In this document: in pieces, positions 1-7,232 of the stretch
How positions within the stretch are numbered: position 1 is the stretch's first letter
Layout of the letters: each line of letters begins with the position of its first letter
Source: Bacteroidales bacterium UBA4459
GTDB lineage: Bacteria > Bacteroidota > Bacteroidia > Bacteroidales > F082
Length of the DNA stretch: 10,763 nucleotides
NCBI GenBank assembly: GCA_002389465.1
Contig: DGOT01000108.1
Coordinates: 414 to 11,176, forward strand
Reading direction: 5' to 3'
Made by a program: the position numbers and the translations under genes
Notes under the pieces: generated by a model
The model's database searches: none
Told to the model about the DNA's origin: nothing
The model's input: the letters and a program-made list of their open reading frames with translations, nothing else

Positions 1-2
1 AG

Positions 3-467
3 GTTTTTGAAGAAAGAGGTGATAAGATCGATTACCTTGTAGGCACCATGATCGAGATTCCGAGAGCAGCACTGACGGCAGATGAGATTGCCAAATCAGC
101 TGAATTCTTCTCTTTTGGCACAAACGACCTTACGCAAATGACCTTTGGTTATTCGCGGGATGATGCCGGAAAATTCCTCCCGATATACATCGAGAAAGGC
201 ATCCTTAAAAACGATCCTTTCCAGGTGCTTGATCAGGAAGGCGTTGGCCAACTGGTCGAAACTGCCGTTAAAAAAGGAAAGAAAACCCGCAAAAAGATCA
301 AGTTGGGTATCTGCGGCGAACATGGGGGCGAACCCAGTTCTATTGAGTTTTGTCACCGTGCCGGATTGCACTATGTCAGCTGCTCTCCGTATCGCGTTCC
401 GATAGCACGGCTTGCTACGGCACAGGCTGTTATTATGAATAAAAAAAGTTGGAAGAAGAAAAACTAA
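3..467 (+). CDS. ppdK: pyruvate, phosphate dikinase, C-terminal part (5' end outside window)
   Basis: This enzyme interconverts pyruvate + ATP + Pi and PEP + AMP + PPi in the cytosol. Only the last 154 residues are present. The reading frame is open from base 3 and ends at TAA 465-467. The visible part is the C-terminal PEP/pyruvate-binding TIM-barrel domain. It contains the IEIPRAAL segment, the substrate-binding GTNDLTQ segment, GICGEHGGEP with the family's catalytic cysteine (residue 104 of the visible part), and the closing SCSPYRVPIARLATAQA segment. These separate PPDK from the shorter PEP synthase and from PTS enzyme I. The methionine at base 48 is internal, because the homology continues upstream of it. 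A strong hairpin terminator follows, so the gene is probably not cotranscribed with the adjacent pckA, although both enzymes act at the PEP node. The reaction direction cannot be told from sequence. Confidence 0.96.
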   Translation, partial: VFEERGDKIDYLVGTMIEIPRAALTADEIAKSAEFFSFGTNDLTQMTFGYSRDDAGKFLPIYIEKGILKNDPFQVLDQEGVGQLVETAVKKGKKTRKKIKLGICGEHGGEPSSIEFCHRAGLHYVSCSPYRVPIARLATAQAVIMNKKSWKKKN

Positions 468-486
468 CAGCAGATTCTGAATTATT

Positions 487-530
487 AACAAAGTCATATG
501 TGAAATTTCGCATATGACTTTGTTCTTTTT
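487..530 (+). terminator. Rho-independent terminator after ppdK
   Basis: A perfect 14-bp inverted repeat (arms 487-500 and 511-524) encloses a 10-base loop that can pair a little further. It is followed directly by C and five T residues (526-530). The stem is AT-rich but long. It begins 19 bases after the ppdK stop. No T-run follows the stem on the other strand, so it works in the plus direction only. Confidence 0.88.
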
Positions 531-591
531 AAGGCATAAATTCGTAAAATTGCAATTCAAACCTAAATTTTAAATCTTTAACAAATAACCA

Positions 592-2229
592 ATGGCAGCA
601 GACTTAAATAAGATCAAAAAAGATCTCGAAAATTATGGAATTACTAACGTCAGGGAAATTATCCATAATCCCTCCTATAATTTTCTTTTTGAAGAAGAGT
701 TAAAACCTGATCTGGAAGGTTTCGAAAAAGGACAATTGACAGAACTTGGGGCTGTAAATGTAATGACCGGAAGATTTACAGGCCGCTCTCCTAAAGATAA
801 ATATATTGTGTACGAAGGAAAAGCCATTGATACGGTATGGTGGGCCGAGCAAGCCAAATCATCCGACAACAAACCCATCGACAATGGCACATGGAAAAAA
901 CTATACGATATAGGCGCGGAGCAGTTGACCGGCAAAAGATTATTTGTTGTGGACGGCTATGCTGGCGCTAACGAGAACTCGCGTTTGAAAGTCCGTTTTA
1001 TTTTGGAAGTTGCCTGGCAGGCTCACTTTGTTAAAAATATGTTCATCCGGCCGACTGAGGAAGAACTTACCTCATTTGAACCTGATTTCGTTGTGTTAAA
1101 CGCAGCTAAAACAACAAACCCCGACTGGAAAAGCATGAAAAGAACGGATGGTGTTCCGTTCAACTCAGAAGTATTTGTCGCTTTTAATTTAACCGAGGGA
1201 AGAGCCGTTATTGGTGGAAGCTGGTACGGTGGCGAGATGAAGAAAGGCATCTTTTCGATTATGAATTATTACCTACCGCTAAAAGGCATTGCTGCCATGC
1301 ACTGCTCTGCCAACTTAGGAAAAAATGGGGATACAGCTATTTTCTTCGGACTTTCCGGAACCGGAAAAACGACACTTTCAACCGATCCGAAGCGCGCTTT
1401 GATCGGGGATGATGAACACGGATGGGACGATGACGGAATTTTTAATTTTGAAGGTGGCTGTTATGCCAAAACTATTCATCTGGACAAAGAAAGCGAACCG
1501 GATATTTACAATGCCATTAAGCGTGATGCTCTTCTGGAAAATGTAACCGTTGACGAAAACGGAAAAATTGATTTTGAAGACGGGTCGGTAACACAAAATA
1601 CAAGGGTTTCCTACCCAATTTACTATATTGAAAACATTGTTAAACCTGTGTCGAAAGCAGGCCCGGCCAAAAAAGTAATCTTTTTAACTGCCGACGCATT
1701 CGGCGTGATGCCCCCGGTATCCAAACTAACACTTGAACAAACACAGTACCATTTCCTTTCAGGATTTACGGCCAAACTCGCCGGCACCGAAGTGGGCGTG
1801 ACAAAGCCGCAACCTACATTTTCAGCATGTTTTGGAGCGGCCTTCCTGACACTGCACCCCACCAGATACGGAAAAGAATTGATAAAAAGAATGGAAGAAA
1901 ACGGTGCGGAAGCATACCTGGTAAATACCGGATGGAACGGAACGGGAAAACGTATCTCAATTAAAGATACCAGAAGTATTATTGACGCCATCCTGGATGG
2001 GTCCATTGAAAAAACAGAGACTAAATTCATTCCTGTATTTAACCTTGAAGTACCTACAAGTCTTCCCGGTGTCGATCCGGGCATCCTTGATCCACGTGAC
2101 ACATACGATGACCCGGCGGTTTGGGATGAAAAAGCTAATGACCTTGCCAAACTCTTTATTGAGAATTTTGAACAATATACCGATAACGAACAGGGAAAAG
2201 CATTGGTTGTTGCCGGACCTCAACTTTAG
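592..2229 (+). CDS. pckA: phosphoenolpyruvate carboxykinase (ATP)
   Basis: It interconverts oxaloacetate + ATP and PEP + CO2 + ADP in the cytosol, either for gluconeogenesis or, as in many anaerobic Bacteroidota, for CO2-fixing succinate fermentation. The 545-residue length is typical of the ATP-dependent class. Visible motifs are the substrate-binding GRFTGRSPKDK (Arg65), EMKKGIF with a metal-ligand Lys218, MHCSAN with His237, and the P-loop GLSGTGKTT (253-261, Lys259). GDDEHGW (272-278) supplies the metal-binding Asp274, and FEGGCYAKT follows. The spacing of Lys218, His237 and Asp274 is the same as that of the E. coli metal ligands. ATG 592 gives the usual family N-terminus and is preceded by an A-rich leader without a Shine-Dalgarno sequence. 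Only weak -7-like matches lie between the upstream terminator and the start, so I do not call a promoter. A terminator follows. Nothing looks damaged. Confidence 0.98.
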   Translation: MAADLNKIKKDLENYGITNVREIIHNPSYNFLFEEELKPDLEGFEKGQLTELGAVNVMTGRFTGRSPKDKYIVYEGKAIDTVWWAEQAKSSDNKPIDNGTWKKLYDIGAEQLTGKRLFVVDGYAGANENSRLKVRFILEVAWQAHFVKNMFIRPTEEELTSFEPDFVVLNAAKTTNPDWKSMKRTDGVPFNSEVFVAFNLTEGRAVIGGSWYGGEMKKGIFSIMNYYLPLKGIAAMHCSANLGKNGDTAIFFGLSGTGKTTLSTDPKRALIGDDEHGWDDDGIFNFEGGCYAKTIHLDKESEPDIYNAIKRDALLENVTVDENGKIDFEDGSVTQNTRVSYPIYYIENIVKPVSKAGPAKKVIFLTADAFGVMPPVSKLTLEQTQYHFLSGFTAKLAGTEVGVTKPQPTFSACFGAAFLTLHPTRYGKELIKRMEENGAEAYLVNTGWNGTGKRISIKDTRSIIDAILDGSIEKTETKFIPVFNLEVPTSLPGVDPGILDPRDTYDDPAVWDEKANDLAKLFIENFEQYTDNEQGKALVVAGPQL

Positions 2230-2253
2230 AACCAAAAATCAATCAGTATATAT

Positions 2254-2281
2254 GGGCTTCCGTTTGCGGGAGCCCTTTTTT
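2254..2281 (+). terminator. Rho-independent terminator after pckA
   Basis: An 8-bp GC-rich stem (2254-2261 paired with 2268-2275, one G-T wobble) has a 6-base loop and is followed by six T residues (2276-2281). It starts 24 bases after the pckA stop, so pckA is a single-gene transcription unit at its 3' end. Confidence 0.92.
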
Positions 2282-2329
2282 ATTTCATGCGAAAAAGTCA
2301 CGAGGTTTATCTTCTCAGATAACCCGCGC

Positions 2330-2360
2330 TTGCTTTTCACAGCTGAATTTCGTATCTTAA
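2330..2360 (+). promoter_or_regulatory. possible Bacteroidota-type promoter for the GYD gene
   Basis: TTG at 2330-2332 is followed after 20 bases by TATCTTAA (2353-2360), which matches the TAnnTTTG -7 consensus at four of its six fixed positions. The predicted transcript would start about 20 bases before the ATG at 2386. The preceding terminator makes a new promoter here likely, but this match is weak. Confidence 0.3.
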
Positions 2361-2385
2361 CGGGGTCAATTAAAACTGAGAAGCT

Positions 2386-2688
2386 ATGCAAACTTACCTA
2401 CTTCTTACCAAGCTGGCCCCCGAAGCCAACGAGCAGTTAAAAGACCGGGGCAGAACCAGCCACGAATGGTACAATCAAGTTAAAAAGGAATGCCCCGATG
2501 TTAAATTTATTGCTCATTACGCTTTACTGGGGCAGTATGATTTCCTGGATATTTACGAGGCACCTGATGAGGAAACAGCCACAAAAATATCTATGATCAG
2601 CAGGATGGGCGGAGCCCTCTACGCCGAAACGCTCATCGCTATGGAACATAAAAAGTTTATTGAACTGGTGAATTCGATGGGCTCTTAA
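2386..2688 (+). CDS. GYD domain-containing protein
   Basis: This 100-residue soluble protein matches the GYD family (PF08734), named for a conserved Gly-x-Tyr-Asp. The motif is GQYD at residues 49-52, followed by LDIYEAPDEETA, and the N-terminus MQTYLLLTKLAPEA is typical. The family is related to dimeric alpha-beta barrel (ferredoxin-like) folds. It has no established reaction, so no function is assigned. There is no signal peptide or membrane segment. The gene stands alone: the pckA terminator lies upstream and the converging glpK stop is 55 bases downstream. The start is ATG 2386, which gives the complete domain. Confidence 0.9.
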   Translation: MQTYLLLTKLAPEANEQLKDRGRTSHEWYNQVKKECPDVKFIAHYALLGQYDFLDIYEAPDEETATKISMISRMGGALYAETLIAMEHKKFIELVNSMGS

Positions 2689-2743
2689 AATTCGAAATGA
2701 TAGCTGATGGAAATACTCCTTGGTTTGGGGTTCGACATGTCGA

Positions 2744-4222
2744 TCAGGTTTTAAGCACTGCCTTGTGCCAGTGCTCAAGGTATTTCTTAACGTGTTTTTT
2801 ATCCATCTTAGGATTGAATTTCCGCTCCAATGTCCATTGTTTCTCCAATGCGGGAATATCCTTCCAGTAGCCCGTGTTCAGACCGGCCAGATAAGCAGCA
2901 CCCAACGAAGTGGTTTCTAGAATGGCAGGCCGCTGGACCGTTTTTTGTAGAATGTCCGCCTGGAATTGCATCAGGAAATTATTGGCAGAGGCCCCCCCGT
3001 CAACACGGATACTTTTAATCTTCACCCCGATGTCCTGCTCCATAGCATGGAACACATCATAGCTTTGATAGGCAACCGACTCCAAAGCGGCACGGGCAAT
3101 GTGCTCTTTCTTGGTTCCCCGTGTTATACCTGTGATAATACCTTGTGCATGCTGGTTCCAGTGGGGAGCTCCCAGGCCTGTAAACGCAGGAACAAAATAG
3201 ACTCCGTTGTTGTCCGAAGTATTTTTTATCATGGTTTCCACTTCCGCTGTTTCTTCAAAAAAATCCAGTTCGTCACGCAGCCATTGCACTACCGCACCAC
3301 CCACAAACACACTTCCTTCGAGCGCGTATGTTACCTTATCTCCAAGCTTCCAGGCAATTGTTGTGATCAGCCGGTTACTGGACATAGCTGGCCGATTGCC
3401 AATGTTCATCATCAGAAAACACCCGGTTCCGTATGTGTTTTTAGCCATCCCCTGATCCATACACATCTGCCCGAACAATGCCGCCTGCTGGTCGCCTATC
3501 AACCCGGCAATGGGAATCTCGGAGTTTAAAACAGAAGCTGTCGTTTTAGCAATTATTTTGTCGTTGGAAACTACTTCCGGAAGCAGTCCGGCAGGAATAT
3601 CAAAAAGTTTCAGCAACTCTTCGTCCCATTTCATTGTACTGATGTTGAACAACATGGTGCGAGAAGCATTGGTTACGTCGGTCACATGCGTGCGACCGTG
3701 TGTCAGGTTCCATACCAGCCAGGTATCTACTGTTCCGAATGCCAGCTCTCCTTTGGCTGCACGGCGCCTTGCTCCTCTTACGTTATCGAGTATCCATTTT
3801 ATTTTTGTTGCCGAAAAGTAGGCGTCTATCTCTAAACCTGTCTTTTGTTTTACAAGCTCGCCGTAACCATTCTTTTTCAACTGTTCGCACATCCCTGCTG
3901 TGCGGTGGTCTTGCCAAACAATCGCATGATATACCGGTTTTCCCGTAGCTCTGTCCCAAATGATGGTTGTTTCTCTCTGATTGGTAATGCCAATGGCAGC
4001 AATTTCCTCCGGCTGGACACCAAACCTGGCGATCACCTCCGAAGCCACACCAATCTGCGATGACCAAATGTCCATCGGATCATGCTCTACCCACCCAGGT
4101 TGCGGAAATATCTGCCGGTATTCTTTCTGGGCTATCGAACATATGTCACCGTGTTCATTATAAATGATCGCTCTTGAACTTGTTGTTCCCTGGTCAAGGG
4201 ACAGAATATATTTTTCAGTCAT
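2744..4222 (-). CDS. glpK: glycerol kinase
   Basis: It phosphorylates glycerol to sn-glycerol 3-phosphate with ATP in the cytosol. The 492 residues match the usual length of the FGGY family. Visible motifs are the N-terminal phosphate-binding LSLDQGTTSSR, TNQRETT, IVWQDHRT, GTVDTWLVW, GDQQAALFGQ with the catalytic-base Asp244, NTYGTGCFL, FTGLGAPHW, and RVDGGASANNFLMQFQAD near the C-terminus. Two allosteric features known in relatives look absent. The loop just before IPIAGLIGDQQ lacks the GGKGGTRIP-type fructose-1,6-bisphosphate loop of E. coli GlpK. It also lacks the histidine (YHFFG) that HPr phosphorylates in Firmicutes. No glpF or glpD is adjacent, so glycerol uptake and G3P oxidation must be encoded elsewhere. 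The gene diverges from uvrB and converges on the GYD gene. ATG at 4222 gives the standard MTEKYILSLDQG start. Confidence 0.97.
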   Translation of the reverse strand: MTEKYILSLDQGTTSSRAIIYNEHGDICSIAQKEYRQIFPQPGWVEHDPMDIWSSQIGVASEVIARFGVQPEEIAAIGITNQRETTIIWDRATGKPVYHAIVWQDHRTAGMCEQLKKNGYGELVKQKTGLEIDAYFSATKIKWILDNVRGARRRAAKGELAFGTVDTWLVWNLTHGRTHVTDVTNASRTMLFNISTMKWDEELLKLFDIPAGLLPEVVSNDKIIAKTTASVLNSEIPIAGLIGDQQAALFGQMCMDQGMAKNTYGTGCFLMMNIGNRPAMSSNRLITTIAWKLGDKVTYALEGSVFVGGAVVQWLRDELDFFEETAEVETMIKNTSDNNGVYFVPAFTGLGAPHWNQHAQGIITGITRGTKKEHIARAALESVAYQSYDVFHAMEQDIGVKIKSIRVDGGASANNFLMQFQADILQKTVQRPAILETTSLGAAYLAGLNTGYWKDIPALEKQWTLERKFNPKMDKKHVKKYLEHWHKAVLKT

Positions 4223-4244
4223 AAGTTAACATCCATTCTATCTT

Positions 4245-4252
4245 CAAAAATA
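4245..4252 (-). promoter_or_regulatory. -7 element of the probable glpK promoter
   Basis: On the minus strand the sequence TATTTTTG is an exact match to the Bacteroidota -7 consensus TAnnTTTG. It would give a transcript starting roughly 15 bases before the glpK ATG. No good TTTG is present at the expected -33 distance, so the call rests on the -7 box and its position. Confidence 0.45.
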
Positions 4253-4276
4253 AGTGTTTTAATTAAATCTTTTACG

Positions 4277-4309
4277 TTTAGCTCTCCCTGCTTAATTGTC
4301 TTATTTTTG
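4277..4309 (+). promoter_or_regulatory. probable uvrB promoter
   Basis: TTTA (4277-4280, one mismatch to TTTG) is followed after 21 bases by TATTTTTG (4302-4309), an exact Bacteroidota -7 element. Transcription would start near 4314-4316, about 10 bases before ATG 4326. This argues against the upstream in-frame TTG at 4296 as the start codon, because that codon would lie inside the promoter. Confidence 0.5.
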
Positions 4310-4325
4310 CCATCAGAAAATACGC

Positions 4326-6347
4326 ATGAATTTCAAACTAACATCTGATTATAAACCGACAGGTGACCAGCCTGAAGCTATCCGGCAGCTTGTGGAAGGT
4401 CTGCAGCGCGGCGACAGAGCGCAAACATTACTGGGAGTCACCGGATCGGGCAAAACATTTACTATTGCCAATGCTTTGGCCAGAGTGAACCGACCGGCAC
4501 TTGTACTAAGCCACAACAAAACACTGGCTGCACAGTTATACGGTGAGTTCCGGCAATTTTTTCCGGAAAACAAGGTGGAATATTTTGTTTCGTACTACGA
4601 TTACTACCAGCCTGAAGCATTTATTCCGGTAACCAATACTTATATTGAAAAGGACCTCTCCATCAACGAGGAAATTGAAAAGTTAAGGTTGAGCACAACA
4701 TCCTCATTGCTTTCAGGACGCCGGGATATTATTGTCGTTTCCTCCGTTTCATGTATCTACGGCATCGGAAATCCTGATGATTTCACAAACAATGTGGTTA
4801 CTCTTCTGAAAGGAATGAAACTGAGCAGGAATAAGTTTCTGCGCGACCTGGTCAATGCTCTTTATTCGCGCAACGAAGTTTCGCTCGAGCGAGGCAATTT
4901 CCGGGTAAAGGGTGATACCGTGGATGTCTTCCCGGGCTATGCCGACTATGCTTACCGTATTATATTTTGGGGTGATGAGGTTGAGAACCTGGAGATGATT
5001 GACCCGCTGGACGGAAAAGTGATCGAATCGAGAGAAGAGATAGCTATATACCCGGCCAATATTTTTGTCACTTCCCAGGATAAGATGAAATCAGCGCTCA
5101 GGGATATCCAACTCGATATGGCCCGGCAGGTTGCCTACTTTAAGGAAATGGGACATCACCTGGAAGCTAAACGGCTGGAAGACCGGGTGACCTACGATGT
5201 AGAAATGATGCGTGAATTGGGCTATTGTTCGGGCATTGAAAATTATTCGCGGTATTTTGATGGCCGCGCACCCGGAACCCGGCCTTTTTGCCTGCTGGAT
5301 TATTTCCCGGATGATTACATTACGATAATCGATGAGAGCCATGTGACCATTCCGCAGATCAGAGGTATGTACGGCGGCGACAGGTCGAGGAAACAGAATC
5401 TTGTAGAATATGGTTTTAGACTGCCGGCTGCCATGGACAACCGTCCTTTAAAGTTTGACGAGTTTGAAGAGCTGACAGGACAGACCGTTTATGTGAGTGC
5501 CACACCTGCCGATTATGAACTGCAACAGTCAGAAGGCATTGTTGTAGAGCAACTGATACGGCCAACAGGACTTCTTGACCCCATCATCGAAGTCAGGCCC
5601 AGCATCAACCAGATTGACGACCTGCTGGACGAGATCGATAAGACGATTAAAAGGAACTACCGTGTTCTGGTGACAACCCTTACCAAAAGGATGGCTGAAG
5701 AGCTTAGTAAATACCTGATCCGACTGAACATAAAAACCCGGTACATCCATTCGGATATTGATACACTTGATCGAGTGGAGATTATGCGCGACCTCCGGCT
5801 CGGTAATTTTGATGTTTTGGTAGGTGTCAACCTGCTGCGGGAAGGACTCGACCTTCCGGAAGTTGCCCTGGTAGCCATACTGGATGCTGACAAAGAAGGG
5901 TTTTTACGTTCAGAAAGATCGCTGACGCAAACGGCTGGAAGAGCAGCACGTAACCTGGACAGCAAAGTGATTATGTATGCCGACAAAATGACCCATTCGA
6001 TGGAAAGAACTATTGAGGAAACCAACAGGAGAAGAGAGAAACAGCTGAAATACAATACGGAGCACGACATTACGCCCAGAGCCATTATCAAATCCACCGA
6101 TTCCATAATGGGACAGACTGCCGTAGCCAAAGTTAAGTACGAGGAAGACACCTATTACGAGAACCAGGAAAACAGTATAGCCGCCGACCCGGTAGTACAC
6201 TACATGAGTGCCGAAGCCCTGCGCAAAGCCATCGAAAAAAATAAAAAAGAGATGCAAGCAGCTGTGAAAGAGCTGGACTTTATTGAAGCTGCCCGTCTCC
6301 GTGATGAAAATACAGAGCTCGAAAAACTCCTGCAAAAGCGAGAATGA
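4326..6347 (+). CDS. uvrB: excinuclease ABC subunit B (UvrB)
   Basis: UvrB is the damage-verifying helicase-like subunit of UvrABC nucleotide excision repair. UvrA loads it onto DNA, and UvrC then binds it for incision. The 673 residues equal the E. coli length. Domains in order are the N-terminal MNFKLTSDYKPTGDQPEAI, Walker A GVTGSGKTFT (37-46, Lys43), and the DNA-clamping beta-hairpin YYDYYQPEAF (90-99) with its aromatic residues intact. The helicase box IIDESHVTIPQI (Asp336-Glu337), YVSATPADYE, and helicase motif VI QTAGRAARN follow. The protein ends with a UVR domain (about residues 630-665), which contacts UvrC. I chose ATG 4326 because it gives the exact family N-terminus; a TTG 30 bases upstream in frame lies within the promoter. 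The gene diverges from glpK and ends 11 bases from the stop of the converging lipoprotein gene. No SOS (LexA) box was recognised upstream. Confidence 0.98.
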   Translation: MNFKLTSDYKPTGDQPEAIRQLVEGLQRGDRAQTLLGVTGSGKTFTIANALARVNRPALVLSHNKTLAAQLYGEFRQFFPENKVEYFVSYYDYYQPEAFIPVTNTYIEKDLSINEEIEKLRLSTTSSLLSGRRDIIVVSSVSCIYGIGNPDDFTNNVVTLLKGMKLSRNKFLRDLVNALYSRNEVSLERGNFRVKGDTVDVFPGYADYAYRIIFWGDEVENLEMIDPLDGKVIESREEIAIYPANIFVTSQDKMKSALRDIQLDMARQVAYFKEMGHHLEAKRLEDRVTYDVEMMRELGYCSGIENYSRYFDGRAPGTRPFCLLDYFPDDYITIIDESHVTIPQIRGMYGGDRSRKQNLVEYGFRLPAAMDNRPLKFDEFEELTGQTVYVSATPADYELQQSEGIVVEQLIRPTGLLDPIIEVRPSINQIDDLLDEIDKTIKRNYRVLVTTLTKRMAEELSKYLIRLNIKTRYIHSDIDTLDRVEIMRDLRLGNFDVLVGVNLLREGLDLPEVALVAILDADKEGFLRSERSLTQTAGRAARNLDSKVIMYADKMTHSMERTIEETNRRREKQLKYNTEHDITPRAIIKSTDSIMGQTAVAKVKYEEDTYYENQENSIAADPVVHYMSAEALRKAIEKNKKEMQAAVKELDFIEAARLRDENTELEKLLQKRE

Positions 6348-6358
6348 GTTGCCTGCTA

Positions 6359-7093
6359 CTATTTCCCCTGCTTAATAAGTTCTCCTGACCCCGTATTATG
6401 TTCAATGATCACCGGATCACCTGAATAATATACGTTCCCACTCCCACTGATAGAAACATCCAGAAAACTAGTAACTGTAATGGTTATATTACCCGATCCT
6501 TCTGAAATAACAATACATGAGTCGCTAACCGCATTGCCTGCGTATACGTTTCCGGAGCCCGTAACGGAAATGATTGATTGTACAGCACTTCCGGCCAGAT
6601 TCGCATCACCCGAGCCCTGGGAGTCAATAACAAAAGCTTGTACATTGAATGAACTGTTAACGGGCCCCGATCCCAGACTTTCAATTTTGTAATAGTCGCG
6701 ATTAATACCATTTGCTACCAGTTTACCAGAACCAAACAGGCTAAACTCATAACAATTTGGGGCCATAAGCGTCACTTCAGGTGTTGCAGTTGCATGATAA
6801 CAATCATCATTTGTTACAGCTATTGAAAGCACTTGTGCAGTTATATTGGTTGCGATCAGAGGTACTATATTGGATTCGGCAAATACATCAGCCCTTGCTT
6901 CGGTGCCGGTAGAATAATAAATATCAGCATCGTTATAAACCTGCACCGAATTGTAAGCCTCCAGGTATCGGGTTTCCTGCACAAAATCACCATTACCATC
7001 AATACATTTCTTTTCTTTTTTGCAGGCAGTAACTGTTAAAAGCAACATAGTCGTTAGAAAGAAAACTTCAAACCTCAGATTTTTGTTTATCAT
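6359..7093 (-). CDS. DUF2807 (head GIN domain) lipoprotein
   Basis: This 244-residue predicted outer-membrane or periplasmic lipoprotein has an N-terminal hydrophobic segment (residues 8-23) ending in the lipobox VTAC, with Cys24 the lipidated residue. A Lys/Glu-rich linker (KKEKK) follows. The body fits the DUF2807 / putative auto-transporter adhesin head GIN family (PF10988). It has an N-terminal strand-rich part, then seven Gly-Ser-Gly turns spaced 18-20 residues apart and reaching almost to the C-terminus, as expected for rungs of a parallel beta-helix. The function of the family is not established; adhesion is only a suggestion from its name. The open frame extends upstream to 7366, but that extension runs antisense to the cupin gene and crosses a promoter. 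ATG at 7093 gives the signal peptide and is the supported start. It converges on uvrB and diverges from the cupin gene. Confidence 0.88.
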   Translation of the reverse strand: MINKNLRFEVFFLTTMLLLTVTACKKEKKCIDGNGDFVQETRYLEAYNSVQVYNDADIYYSTGTEARADVFAESNIVPLIATNITAQVLSIAVTNDDCYHATATPEVTLMAPNCYEFSLFGSGKLVANGINRDYYKIESLGSGPVNSSFNVQAFVIDSQGSGDANLAGSAVQSIISVTGSGNVYAGNAVSDSCIVISEGSGNITITVTSFLDVSISGSGNVYYSGDPVIIEHNTGSGELIKQGK

Positions 7094-7110
7094 TTTTTCT
7101 TTTTTAGTGG

Positions 7111-7143
7111 TAAAGTTACTACATCTTACCCGAAATTTACAAA
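7111..7143 (-). promoter_or_regulatory. probable promoter of the DUF2807 lipoprotein gene
   Basis: On the minus strand TTTG (7143-7140) is followed after 21 bases by TAACTTTA (7118-7111), which matches TAnnTTTG except for the last base. Transcription would start around 7104, about 10 bases before ATG 7093. This supports the short form of the protein. Confidence 0.5.
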
Positions 7144-7144
7144 T

Positions 7145-7158
7145 ATGATACATATCAT
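7145..7158. promoter_or_regulatory. 14-bp palindrome, candidate CRP/FNR-family operator
   Basis: The sequence ATGATACATATCAT has perfect 6-bp arms around CA. Read as TGAT-N4-ATCA it matches the core of the FNR box TTGAT-N4-ATCAA, differing only at the two outermost positions. It lies between the divergent lipoprotein and cupin promoters. Its centre is about 47 bases upstream of the predicted lipoprotein transcription start and about 64 bases upstream of that of the cupin gene. The regulator is inferred only from the motif shape. Confidence 0.35.
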
Positions 7159-7178
7159 GTTTCCAAATTTCAATCCGG

Positions 7179-7209
7179 TTGAGGGAAGCTGATTTTATCG
7201 CTATTATTG
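7179..7209 (+). promoter_or_regulatory. possible promoter of the cupin gene
   Basis: TTG (7179-7181) is followed after 20 bases by TATTATTG (7202-7209), one mismatch from TAnnTTTG. It predicts a transcript beginning about 17 bases before ATG 7233, which favours that start over the in-frame codon at 7179. Confidence 0.4.
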
Positions 7210-7232
7210 CTCTTACTTTAAGAAGATTAAAA

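Noticed and set aside
1623..2150. Long minus-strand open frames opposite pckA, and similar long frames opposite uvrB, rarA and ppdK
   Set aside because: They are antisense to well-supported genes, show no recognisable domains or signal peptides, and have the composition expected of shadow frames.
2304..2324. Bulged hairpin (about 7 bp) between pckA and the GYD gene
   Set aside because: It is short, has one bulged base and no T-run. A better terminator already lies just upstream.
2732..2743. Perfect 12-bp palindrome TCGACATGTCGA next to the glpK stop
   Set aside because: There is no T-run on either side and no promoter at that spot. It may be a chance palindrome, and I cannot assign it a role.
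2754..2775. 7-bp inverted repeat (AGCACTG / CAGTGCT) in the last codons of glpK
   Set aside because: It is coding and is not followed by T residues in the direction of glpK transcription, so it is not a convincing terminator.
4296..4325. In-frame TTG start giving a 10-residue longer UvrB
   Set aside because: The extension lies in the predicted promoter and is absent from the family. ATG 4326 gives the exact UvrB N-terminus.
7179..7232. Earlier in-frame start for the cupin gene
   Set aside because: The 18 extra residues lack cupin resemblance and overlap the candidate -33/-7 promoter.
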